A stretch of DNA of 58,710 nucleotides from a virus: positions 1-58,710 of IMG/VR virus record IMGVR_UViG_3300030118_002829; one strand, written 5' to 3'. The position numbers and the translations under genes were made by a program. The notes below the pieces were generated by a model. It saw only the letters and a program-made list of their open reading frames with translations. It did not search any database and had not been told where the DNA came from. Below are positions 7,641 to 17,800 of this stretch, one piece after another (the stretch's first letter is position 1; each line of letters starts with the position of its first letter).

Positions 7641-7844
7641 ATGGTCAGCATAGTAGGCATAACAGTAGTCAGTGGCATTATTATTCTAGTAGGACTAGGA
7701 TGGTATGTAGAGAGACAATTATCAAAATCATTTGATATAGAAATATTTGAAGATGAAGCGGAATTGATTAATATGTTCAAGGACGGATTAAGAAATTCCT
7801 GTTGGGAAGATTCAATCTACAAAGAAGATAATGCTTCACGATAA
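7641..7844 (+). CDS. Small N-terminally anchored membrane protein
   Basis: 67 residues. An N-terminal hydrophobic helix (IVGITVVSGIIILVGLGWYV, residues 4-23) is followed by an acidic soluble tail containing one Cys. No Shine-Dalgarno is seen and a TATA-like run lies upstream. Its 3' end overlaps the convergent CBS gene by 28 bases, so one of the two frames could be overcalled; the TM pattern favours a real gene. No family recognised. Confidence 0.5.
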   Translation: MVSIVGITVVSGIIILVGLGWYVERQLSKSFDIEIFEDEAELINMFKDGLRNSCWEDSIYKEDNASR

Positions 7845-8194
7845 TCGTTTGGACTAAAATATCCAATAAAGGTATCTGAGTCATCTACTACCATTACCGA
7901 AGAAGGTTTCTTAGAGCGCATCTCTAATGAAATACTCTTTACATTATTTGTTGGACTCACAGAAATGAAATTAGAATCTAAATGATTACGACATATTTCA
8001 TTTCTACAATCAAGAGATTTAGAAAGTGCCAATAGAATATGGCTATCGGTTAGGATTCCTAGTGGGCTTCCATTTTCCAACACCACTAGGACTCCTCTCC
8101 CTAATTCTAGTATTTCTTTTGCCGCTACATCTAGAGTAGTATCGGGCGATATTGTTTTATGTTCATCATTGATTTGTAAATCAGATACCTGCAT
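7817..8194 (-). CDS. Tandem CBS-domain protein
   Basis: 125 residues forming one CBS pair: ISPDTTLDVAAKEILELGRGVLVVLENGSPLGILTDSHIL, then ISVSPTNNVKSISLEMRSKKPSSVMVVDDSDTFIGYFSPND. Each half has the family's V-V-D/E ... G-x-L/F-T/S-x-x-D ending. CBS pairs bind adenine nucleotides and regulate partner proteins. Here it stands alone, on the - strand beyond the structural operon and convergent with the replication operon. It may be a host-derived sensor; the partner is unknown. Confidence 0.85.
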   Translation of the reverse strand: MQVSDLQINDEHKTISPDTTLDVAAKEILELGRGVLVVLENGSPLGILTDSHILLALSKSLDCRNEICRNHLDSNFISVSPTNNVKSISLEMRSKKPSSVMVVDDSDTFIGYFSPNDYREALSSL

Positions 8195-8212
8195 AGATAA
8201 TCGTAGAGGTTT

Positions 8213-8224
8213 TCATTTATTTAG
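8213..8224 (-). promoter_or_regulatory. Possible TATA box for the CBS gene
   Basis: On the - strand the run CTAAATAAATG lies about 20-30 bases upstream of the ATG at 8194, and there is no ribosome-binding site at that ATG, consistent with a leaderless transcript. The assignment is by spacing and composition only. Confidence 0.3.
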
Positions 8225-8303
8225 GTTGCTAGAAATTTGAGATTTGAAAAAAATTGAGCCAAGGGTTCTAACTTATTTCATTCAAGCGTGAAAAATGTGA
8301 AAA

Positions 8304-8374
8304 TGGGAGGGCGAAATCTCGCCTATCCCATAAAATTTTTTTTAAAAATTAAAGTGGGTGAGATTATTCTCGCC
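8304..8374 (-). terminator. Two related hairpins in the 250-bp noncoding gap, candidate terminator
   Basis: The stretch 8195-8445 has no gene. It holds two hairpins: 8304-8330 (inner stem GGCGA/TCGCC around AATC, outer arms TGGGA/TCCCA) and 8357-8374 (GGTGAG/CTCGCC with one G-T pair). Both share CTCGCCTAT. Read on the - strand each is followed by T-rich sequence (ACTTTAATTTTT and ATTTTCACATTTTT). They lie just past the last structural gene, so they are good candidates to end the long - strand transcript. They could instead be protein-binding sites. Confidence 0.5.
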
Positions 8375-8445
8375 TATTTTATCTTCATTTAAATATTATT
8401 AACGCACTACTGAAACATATTTCGCCACTGATTTGAGATTAATTT

Positions 8446-8622
8446 CTAAAAAACCTTAATCCCAAGGTGTTCGGCCACTTTTTTCAACCAAGTATAGATA
8501 ATTGGCAACCACGCTATAATCATAGTTAATGCGATTACTGATAAACAAGCCAATGCGAGAGAATCTACTATTGAATGTGAAGATGAAATAATAACTTCGC
8601 TTTCATTCATAGGTATCATCAT
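8446..8622 (-). CDS. 58-residue membrane protein at the end of the structural operon (holin-like?)
   Basis: Frame MMIPMNESEV...: an acidic N-terminus, a long hydrophobic stretch (LALACLSVIALTMIIAWLPI, residues 22-41) and a basic C-terminal end (TWLKKVAEHLGIKVF). The ATG overlaps the stop of the fibre gene. Alternative starts are the second or third Met. Small size, one long or two short membrane segments, charged tail and position after the tail genes fit a holin-like role, but no lysis gene is recognised beside it, so this is a guess. Confidence 0.55.
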   Translation of the reverse strand: MMIPMNESEVIISSSHSIVDSLALACLSVIALTMIIAWLPIIYTWLKKVAEHLGIKVF

Positions 8623-9308
8623 GTTATTGTTATAGTAGAAGTAGCATTATTTGATAATCCGTTTGAATTCGTAACAGTTAAATTAAATCGTAATAGGGTG
8701 CCGCTAGCGATATGATTCGCATTAAAACCTCCCGCAGTAGAAATTCCCGCAGTTGTTTGCGCTCTATTTTGAAAGTTAAAATAAAATACATTTTGTGCGC
8801 TACCTGCACCACTGGCCGCAGTATTACTGGCTACAACATCAATTGTCGTATTAGGATTAGTAATACCAGCATAAACAACATCATTACCCGCAACTCCAAT
8901 CAAAAGTTGAAGAATATCAGAATTTCCCATCCATCCTAATGCATCACGACCACTTCTAAAAATAACCGCATTGGCGGCAGCATTTGGATTTGCTGCAAAT
9001 TCTAAATTACCTAAACCTGCATGAGCCTCCTCAATTGTCAAAAAGGCACTTGTGATTGTTCCACTACCCGCAGAAAAAGTAGTATTTACTTGAACTGTAT
9101 GTTCACCCTGCCCCGACCCGATAGTGAAACCTTGCGGAACAGAATCCACAGTAGGTTGCCCCGCACCAACTCCAAAAGAAGGAGATATAGACAAAGCATC
9201 TCCTAAGTTTGTAGCCGCAATACCAACAGTAGGAGGAGAAGCACCACCTCCACCAGTAGAGGCTTGTTGTTGAACTACTCCATAAGTCCAATGAAAACCA
9301 GTAGTCAC
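8619..9308 (-). CDS. Putative tail fibre/appendage protein
   Basis: 229 residues, rich in Gly, Ala, Ser, Thr and Asn with almost no Lys, typical of beta-rich virion appendage proteins. The N-terminus has a Gln/Gly hinge (VVQQQASTGGGG). The C-terminal 70 residues (LRFNLTVTNSNGLSNNATSTITIT) look like an Ig-like strand pattern. Start is GTG with a good GGGTGATTAA ribosome-binding site. It is downstream of another fibre-like gene. No specific family recognised. Confidence 0.55.
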   Translation of the reverse strand: MTTGFHWTYGVVQQQASTGGGGASPPTVGIAATNLGDALSISPSFGVGAGQPTVDSVPQGFTIGSGQGEHTVQVNTTFSAGSGTITSAFLTIEEAHAGLGNLEFAANPNAAANAVIFRSGRDALGWMGNSDILQLLIGVAGNDVVYAGITNPNTTIDVVASNTAASGAGSAQNVFYFNFQNRAQTTAGISTAGGFNANHIASGTLLRFNLTVTNSNGLSNNATSTITIT

Positions 9309-9312
9309 TTAA

Positions 9313-11406
9313 TCACCCAATTACTTGCCAATTGTCTGCGGCCCAACAAATAAATGTTTTAGCCTTATCATCTTCAATATCTTGTGCGGCATAAGAACCT
9401 GCACCGTTGAATCTAGTATTTGTGGTATCAGCAGATACAATCTTTCCAGTAAGCGTTCCTCCCGAATTATTGATAATAGTGAATTGAACTCCTATTTCTG
9501 TTGCGGATACATCAGGTAGAGTAACAATAGATGAGGCATTAGTCATTATGATAACTGTTCCCGAATCGGCAATTGTTGGTGAATAAGTGACTGCTCCTAC
9601 TGTAGCAACTGCGGCTCTTGAAAATGCTCCTGCATAAACAGTGGCAGTTCCCGCAGTAGGATAACCTATCCTAGATAAAGTAGTAGAAGGTTGGTCATCA
9701 GCAGTTCCAGCAAGAGTTATTCCCATTTTGATTTCTCCACCTTTAGCGGTTGTTGAATGGGCTTCTGTTGCATAAGCGGCTATAAACGCAGATGCTTCAG
9801 TAATACTGCTTGGGACATTACCATCAGTAGAATCGAATCCTATTCCTCCTAGTATTTCACCTGCGGCAGTGTTAGAATCTTCTCTAACTACTTGGATACC
9901 ATCAAAAGAATCTCCACCTGTTACATTTATTTGTAATATATTTTGAGGAGCAGAAGTGTTTATTCCTATTCTGTCATCTCCTGCATCTATTTGTAACAAA
10001 TAATCTATATTATCACCATCTACTCTAAAGTTAATATCTTGATTAGATGCATTAAATATGGTCTGGTCAGTTTCTAACTGTATATTATTCATATAAGTTC
10101 CCGCACTTCTAGTTCTAAATAACATTCTACCTTTTTCTGAACCATTAGTAACAATATGAGCATCAGCAAAGATATGTGCATATTCAAAATCATTACCTGC
10201 CCCATCTTGACCTACGAATCTAATTGTGCCTATATCGTCACTATTAACTCCTACCCCACTACCTCCACTTCCTTGACTTCGATAAAGTTGTAATTCGGGA
10301 GCCTCATCTGAACTTGCTTGAGTAGATTCAATAGTAACTAAAGGCCCTGCCGTTGCTCCCTTAACATGTAATACAGGAGCAGTAGAAGCATCTGTTGAGC
10401 CATTAGTTGAATCACTTTCAACTTTTAGAGTTGTAGCATTTACGGCTGAAGCATGGTCATTTTTAATATACACTACATTTCTTGTTGAAGTAGAACTTGA
10501 ATCAGAAATAATGTTTAATGCCGAACCAGTAGTTAATCCATCAGCAGTAATATCAATTACTTTAGCAGTGGTAACTCCATCAGCAGTAATATCAAAAACA
10601 TCAGTAGTAGTAGCGGCAGAGGTAAGAGAGAGTAAACTTCCATCGAAGGTTAGATTGGCTTCACCATTAATTCCACCTGCACCAGTAGCAGTGGTTATTC
10701 TGTTATTACCATCGTTTGCTAAAGATGCTCCACCTGCTAATGCTACAATACTAGAAACGGTTACTGATTTAATTACATCAGAACTTCCAGTATCTTGAAT
10801 TAGAACTTTATCATCAGTAGCAACACTAGCGGTTCCAATACCAGTAATGAATAATCCACTTGATGTTCCCGAAATAGAACCTGCTTCCGTATAAGTATTA
10901 GAATTCTCATAACCAATTGATAATTTATTTTCTGTTTTACTAGTAGTAAATGTTTGGAAAGCAACAGTAGAATGAGTATCAGTGGATTGCACTTTAATTA
11001 GAGATATGGGCGTTAAAGTAACCGTTAAATCTGGAACAACACCATCACTTGAACCCATGATTACACTAATAGTTCCTGTTCCATCACCATCATCAGCAAA
11101 GGCAACCCAATGATACAAAGCACCCGAAGATGGTTTGTTAATTGTAGTAGCCGAAAGAGCATCAACGGCAATATATTGACCGTTAGAAAACCCTTTACCT
11201 GCGGTCAATGCTACTTGGATATTCGCACCGCTAGTTGTAAATGTGTGAGCAAATCCTAATGTCGCCCCATCTTTCAGAGCATAATTGCCTTGAGCCATTG
11301 AATGTAATCCTTTGAATAATCCCGAATGAGGAGAATCTATTTTGTCTATTAATTGGCTTGTAGGTGTTGCCGATAAACTGCTAAGTATTCCACTATTTGC
11401 TACCAT
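9313..11406 (-). CDS. Tail fibre-like protein with repetitive beta-strand region
   Basis: 697 residues. The N-terminal 60 residues are polar/helical; the middle consists of short strand-turn units of the kind LTFDGSLLSLTSAAT, FDITADGVTTAKVIDITADG and LQINVTG, common in marine phage fibres. The C-terminus (TLPDVSATEIGVQFTIINNSGGTLTG) resembles the closing beta domain of such fibres. Likely part of the host-recognition apparatus. GGAGGTAGAATAGA ribosome-binding site. Short internal repeats (ITADGVTTAKV and ITADGLTTGSA) are visible around residue 280. Confidence 0.65.
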   Translation of the reverse strand: MVANSGILSSLSATPTSQLIDKIDSPHSGLFKGLHSMAQGNYALKDGATLGFAHTFTTSGANIQVALTAGKGFSNGQYIAVDALSATTINKPSSGALYHWVAFADDGDGTGTISVIMGSSDGVVPDLTVTLTPISLIKVQSTDTHSTVAFQTFTTSKTENKLSIGYENSNTYTEAGSISGTSSGLFITGIGTASVATDDKVLIQDTGSSDVIKSVTVSSIVALAGGASLANDGNNRITTATGAGGINGEANLTFDGSLLSLTSAATTTDVFDITADGVTTAKVIDITADGLTTGSALNIISDSSSTSTRNVVYIKNDHASAVNATTLKVESDSTNGSTDASTAPVLHVKGATAGPLVTIESTQASSDEAPELQLYRSQGSGGSGVGVNSDDIGTIRFVGQDGAGNDFEYAHIFADAHIVTNGSEKGRMLFRTRSAGTYMNNIQLETDQTIFNASNQDINFRVDGDNIDYLLQIDAGDDRIGINTSAPQNILQINVTGGDSFDGIQVVREDSNTAAGEILGGIGFDSTDGNVPSSITEASAFIAAYATEAHSTTAKGGEIKMGITLAGTADDQPSTTLSRIGYPTAGTATVYAGAFSRAAVATVGAVTYSPTIADSGTVIIMTNASSIVTLPDVSATEIGVQFTIINNSGGTLTGKIVSADTTNTRFNGAGSYAAQDIEDDKAKTFICWAADNWQVIG

Positions 11407-11407
11407 T

Positions 11408-11833
11408 CTATTCTACCTCCAATGTATATATCACTTCAATCGTATCGGTTGTTGAAAAATTACCAATTGCGTCAAAATTAATTCTTGAGAGCATAATATT
11501 CTCTGTTGTATATTCAGGATTGCTAGTATTATTAGTATTCACTACTTCATCTATTTGGTCATCTTTGTAAATGTCTCCAAAGAATCCTACCTCTCTAATT
11601 GTATATCCTTGAAGTTCTGTTCCAGTAAATGTTCCTCTAAATTCTACGACCTTATCATCCGAAGAACTAGATGTTGTAGTTGCATCAGTTGATGCGGGTA
11701 ATGGAACATCGAGTGTAGTAGAGGTAGGATTTGTTCCGCCTCCTCCTGTTCCTAATTTCGTTTTTGAAGATGATGCTCCAAAAAAATCTCTCAATAGTAA
11801 TGCTACTTTCTTTTTTGTTGTATCTGTTATCAT
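11408..11833 (-). CDS. Small tail-fibre-associated/baseplate protein
   Basis: 141 residues. After a helical N-terminus and a Ser/Thr/Gly-rich linker, the segment GYTIREVGFFG ... TTENIMLSRINFDAI ... DTIEVIYTLEVE resembles the module at the N-terminus of many phage tail fibres, where REVGLF-type strands end in I-x-Y-T-L. Its ATG overlaps the stop of the giant upstream gene (ATGA). Probably links fibre to baseplate; inferred. Confidence 0.5.
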   Translation of the reverse strand: MITDTTKKKVALLLRDFFGASSSKTKLGTGGGGTNPTSTTLDVPLPASTDATTTSSSSDDKVVEFRGTFTGTELQGYTIREVGFFGDIYKDDQIDEVVNTNNTSNPEYTTENIMLSRINFDAIGNFSTTDTIEVIYTLEVE

Positions 11834-14800
11834 GTCAAATCCTCCTCTCTAATTATCTCTGTTATTGTTTCTTGTGGCCCCATAGTTGCACCGAAATCTA
11901 ATTTTCTTGAAGTTGAAGTTTGGAACCCTAGTGTGAACGCATTGGTATCCGCTAAACCTATCCTTCTGATGACTAAACTTAATTCTTTCAGTTTTACAGA
12001 GTCAAAGAAATCTAATGGAGCAGTAGTAGCGGTAAACTGACTACCTCTTATTGAGGCCGCATTCGATTTGTTTAACATAGATAATTCAGCAAATCTATTG
12101 GCTAAATCTTTACGATAAGTTCCTACTTCTAATTCTATAAGTCCTTTCAATTCCCTCCTAATTTCATAGACTTTGTATGTATTCTTAGGAACTCCTTCAG
12201 ATGGGAAATCAAGAGTAACAATATCTCCCGCCTTGATGAATTCAATTCCTGTAACTGACATTCTTACAGTGAATCTATCATCACCTTCGGAGTGTGCCTT
12301 TAGTAACTTTTTTGCCTTTTCATCCACATCATCTTGTGAAATAAGTTCCATATTCACTTCTTCTAGCGTTTTCTTACCAAACTTGTCAATACTCTTGCGA
12401 TTTCTTTTAATTGATTTTACTCCATTACCATATACAATAACTTCATTGTAAAGGTCAAATGTAGATTTATTTCTCGTTACACTAATTATTTTCAAATCTT
12501 TATTTTCATAAGAGAGAGTAATATCTCTAAAGTCCAAATCATTACTTTGTCTAATTAATGATATTCCTTTTTCATCAATCCTTATTTCTTTTTGCTTATA
12601 TTTAGCAGCAAAATTAGAAGCATTAAACAAATCAACTCCTTGGAAATTAGGAGAAATATAATATGGATATTCTCGATTATCTGAAATATCATATGATATA
12701 CCTTCATCTGATAGAATATTATTTACTATATCCTCTACTTCACTACCAATCACTAATGTAGAACCTATTCTAGCAGAAGTTATATCTGATAGATTAACTG
12801 GAACATTACTTTTAATTGTAAAAATTTCACCAAAGGAGACTAGGCCCAAAAATGGATTTTCAATACTACCTATTGACAGTTTACATAAAGAAGATTCATC
12901 GTAATAATTTGTATTGACTCCCATAGATATTTTTTGTCTATTTATTCCGTCTGTTAAAAGCATATTATATGATGAACCATCCTTGAAAGTGTTACGATTA
13001 CCACTAGGATTAAACAAATGAGAATAGTTTCTTAAAACAGTATAGGTATTGTTACACACATAGGCAGTTTCATTTGTAAGATTACCTCCTCTATATTGTC
13101 CTGCTATGGTTAAACTATTTACACTCTCTATTGATTTAACGAAATACTTACTATGTTTTAATTTGATAACATCTCCTTCTTGTATTTTATCCGAAGTAAA
13201 TAGTCCACTACTAGTAACCGTAGAAGATTTATCATTAATATTAATGGCTCCGAGTGTTTGATATTGTGAATGTCTAGCATCCATATCTACGGCCAAATAC
13301 ATAGACATTGGAGGTTCATTATCACCCATAAATCCAGCAAAGTCACTTAAAATCTGTTCTTCATCAGGACCAGTAAAATTATTGTTAGAACTAATATTAG
13401 TAATACTTGGAACATAACCATACATTAATTCCGACTGCGGTTGTTTAGTTGTTGAACCTGACAATTTCCCAATAGATATTTCATTAGGAGAATTAGGCCA
13501 TAAACAGGTTTCAGCAGGGCGCATCACTCTATAATTATTGAAGAACTGAGCCTCCCCATTTTTATTGTATGGAATATTATCTATCAGTAATTCATGTGCT
13601 ACTTCTTTTCCTGTAACATTTCTTCTATGCTCATGAACATAAATAATATGGTCGGGGTCTACCATACAATTGTCTAAACCTGTTACGCCTCCTCCCGAAC
13701 CAATAAATCCTAAAGTGTTACTTCCAGCACTACCATCTGGTAATACAGGCCCCGCATTAGGAGTATGACTGAGCGTAAATTGAGTTGCGGAATCTACTGA
13801 ATTAATTACTACACCGCCAGCAACCATACCATACCCTTTAACTATCATTCCTGCTCTCAATATATTCCTAATATCTTCTTCTCCTGTATAGGTAACTATT
13901 GCATTACTAGTAGAGTATGAACAATTAGACAAAAAGAATTCTTCTTCAATAACTCTAGTTTTAGTAGAACGCTCGCCATCAGTGCCGAAAACGGGAGAAA
14001 CTAAAGCGGCAGGAATATCATAGGCTTCTATCGGCTGAACTTGCCCGTATGTATTTACAGTTAATTCTCCGCTAAATGGTGCGAAGTTTCTCCTTGTTGT
14101 TTTTTGTCCTTCTTCCGTTCCGAAATTAGCCACTAAATACATTCCAGTTAAATCTACAAAGTTAAGCCAAGAATTTTTATCATTATGGTTGAAATTTCTA
14201 GAAGCACCTGTTTCATTAGGAGAAATAGAACTTAATATTCTTAATACCCCTAAATCGGGTTTTAAATCAGTTATTGAGTTTCTACTCTGTTGGTTTATTG
14301 AATGAAAAGCAAAAAGTCCCTTATCGTTTTCTGCTTCGGATTGTGTCCCCGATGCCGCACCTAATGATACCTTTTCCATTCCTCCTAAAAATAATTCAGG
14401 ATGAAAAACTCCAAAAACCCCATTAGCAACATATCCTGTCCCTTGTCCCACATAACTAAATGAATTAGCATTTTGAGTTAAATCAGAATTAGAATTAGCA
14501 AAACCCGATTTAAAATTGCCTAAAGTCGTTAAGAAGTTAAACTCATTACTTTTGTTTGAGAAAGGAGTTTGAGTATTTAATTTGCCTGTGCCATCTCCAT
14601 AAATGGCTTCTGACCTGTCAGAATCACTACTAGCAGGAGAAGTTAATTTAGGTCTTGAATGACCAAAGTTTTTGGTTATCTTTTGTTGTAAATTTCTAAT
14701 GAATGTTCTTGCACCTACGGGTAAATTAGTTGGTAAAGAATCTTCAACGGTATATGAGGCTAAACTAATGACAGAACATCCCGCATAAGGATTACCACCA

Positions 14801-17800
14801 TGTTGTATAAATTCTAATACATTAGAGGGATGACAGTATTCAGTATCTATCGTATTATCCTCGGTGAAATGAAGTTCATCATTATTATCTAAATCCTTAG
14901 CGTTCCTTGAAAACAATGTAATTTGAGTAGCAGTAACGGCTTTAACTTTTCCTACGGGGTTATTAGAAGGGTCATAAACAACTGAATTAACTGGGAATTT
15001 AGTGGTGGCAAGTGAGTCTCCTCCCGAACCATCATCTACTGTTATTGTGAATTGACTTCCTGCGCTAAAGTCGCTTTCATTAACGAATACTCCACTGTTG
15101 ATGGGAGTTCTTGCCTTAGTTACTAAATATTTTTTCTCTTGCATATTGTTAATCGTTAAACCAGTAGAGATACGACTTGCAGAAGTAGCGTAAAAAGTTC
15201 TAAATGCAGGAGGTAGAGCGATTATAGGATTATATCTTGTAGTGGCTAAGTTAGTAAGATAATTTGTATCTCCCGTTGATGTATCAGTAGCATTACTAAC
15301 AGGGTCAATTATCGCTTGAGGACCCATTGCTTGAATAAAGTTTCTCGTGAAACTGCTAAGAAATTTTGGTGATGGGTCATCATTTGAAGGCTCACTAATA
15401 TTAACATCTATATCGGTATTATCTGGTCCTGCATCTGACTTTTGATAAGCATCATCGTTTACTGCTAATCCTATTGGATTATTTGTTGCCAAAGGACCAT
15501 GCGAATCATCATCTGCTTGTTCTACTACACCGTAAGGTATTTGGAAAAAGAAGTATGGTTTTACCCCATTAACAGGATGATAAGTATGGGGAATCAAATC
15601 ATATGTGGTATCTTGACTTGATGCATCATGAGATGCAGCATTCCACATTTGTTGAAGCATATGAGTTTCTACACTCTCCGTTGGAACAGTAAAAGTATTT
15701 TTTCCGCCTTTACCTTTAGTATGGAATCTAAAGAAAGAATCCCAATAGTCTTGTTCGGCTAAAGTAGAGGTTCCATCACTTACGATGTAAAGATAACCAT
15801 CGTATAATCCAGCACTGCCATCTGATTTTATTATTTTACGACTAGCCCCTTCAAGTTCTATATGATGCTCAAAAATTAAACTAACATTTGAAGTAGTGGA
15901 ACCTGTATAATTAGAACTGATTTCAAATGAAGTAACATTGGTTCCCTCTGTTCCAGTATTAATACTAGTAACAGAAACTTGACCGCTAGGCCATCCTGAT
16001 AACGAACCCGATGGCCTTACTTCCATTCCAACAAATACATTTGCGGAAGCATCACAGGTAATAGTAGCATCACCATTGGTAACATCACAAGTGGAATCAG
16101 TTACCGCATTAGCAGTTCTTTTTACTTTACCAATATAATGACCAGTATTGGTGAATAGTTGGTCGCCTTTTTGCAACAAAGAATTCGGATTGCCTGTTAA
16201 ATTGATAATAGTATTATTATCACCGTAAAAAGCAGGGAATAATTCACTTCCAGTTGTTCTTAAATGTATTTTTTTAAGACCTTGATACCTAGTGTATTCA
16301 AAATTAGGTGTAGTCATTTGTGTTATATCAGAAGGCAATCTTTCGGGGTCAATGAGATTAAAATGCCAATCATAAGTGCAATCAATTAGTCTCATTAAAC
16401 CAAATCTTTTCATTTGAGAGGGAGCAATAGAAGAATCACTAATAGGAACAGTTATGTAATTATCATCTATTTCTTCTTCGTTTTGTAAAGAACCCTCATA
16501 ATATTCATGCGGAGTATTACTATTTGAGAAAGAACTTTTAGATTTTAAAAGTAAACTATAATCAGAAAACCTTCTACTAATGGCAGTTTCGCTACTAGAG
16601 TCATAATTAACAATGCCTGAATATCCAATATGGTGTTTTCTTGACATGGAATCGGGATACATGTCAGCAGGAGAAAAAATAAACCATCTTAATGCTTTAG
16701 GGTCGGGTAATTCCCAATGGTCCTTTGCTCTAGTAATTCCATCAAATTTAGGACCAATAAAAGGGGAATGTAAAATAGTTATTTCCTCGAAACCTGTGGA
16801 GTTTTGCGCTGACCCCCCAACCGCACCTGTATCAGTATGAGTTCCTATCTTGGTAAATGGAGGCTTAGTTACATCCAATGTAAATTTACCAGAAACATCA
16901 GCACCCAACGCAGATAATTTAAATGTTCTATTATTATTTTTATCATTTTGACCACCAATTTTAACCCATTGACTATCCAAACTTTGTGTAATAGTATCAC
17001 TATTTCCAGCATTAGGGTCAATGTATGTAGGATTACCTGTTCCTGCATAATCAATATCATAATCAAAATCATTAGAATCCGTAGATAATGCTTTCCACTT
17101 TCTATACTTTAGAATCGTATGAGGAATTGTGCTATTTTCAGGAGCATCCAAATCTTCTTGCCAGTCACCTCCTCTGTGATTATCATGTAATCTAGCCATA
17201 AATCTAGGATAAATACCTACTCTATATCGTGGATGGTCAGGAGTTATTATAGCCGTTCCATATTTGTCAAAATCAGCAAAATTACTACCCATTACTGGTC
17301 TAAAATCTCTAGATTCGGGAGAGAGATATTCAAGGAAAGAAAGATTATGTTTTATTCCATTTGTAAATTCAGCAGTATAATAATCACTGGTTCCTAAACT
17401 CGTATCTGAGGAGGAAGTGTAAGTTGTTCTAAATACTCCCCAAGCAAAATCATTATTATGATAACCATAAGGAAATTTCATTAATTTATTTTTTCCATAT
17501 TTAGCATCAGATATTCTATATGCAGTAGCATAACCATTTACTTTACCTTTTTCTAAAGAATAAGTGGTTTTAATTTTACCATCTTTCAATCTTCTATTAA
17601 TATATGAAAGATATTTTCCTTTTTGTAATCCAAAGTATCTCCATTTAGTGTTACCATATCTATCAATCATATCAGAAAATATAGTAGGAGCAGATGCATT
17701 AGGATTATAGATTCCACCACTTGCATGTGCTAAACTAGTATCAGTAATATGATGATATAGACTTGAGGCCCATTTAATAGGTTTACAATTATTATCGGCT

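Noticed and set aside
10511-10798. 95-codon + strand frame inside the fibre gene
   Set aside because: Antisense to a gene with clear RBS and beta-fibre composition; no start signal; its sequence mirrors the low-complexity Thr/Ala coding below it.
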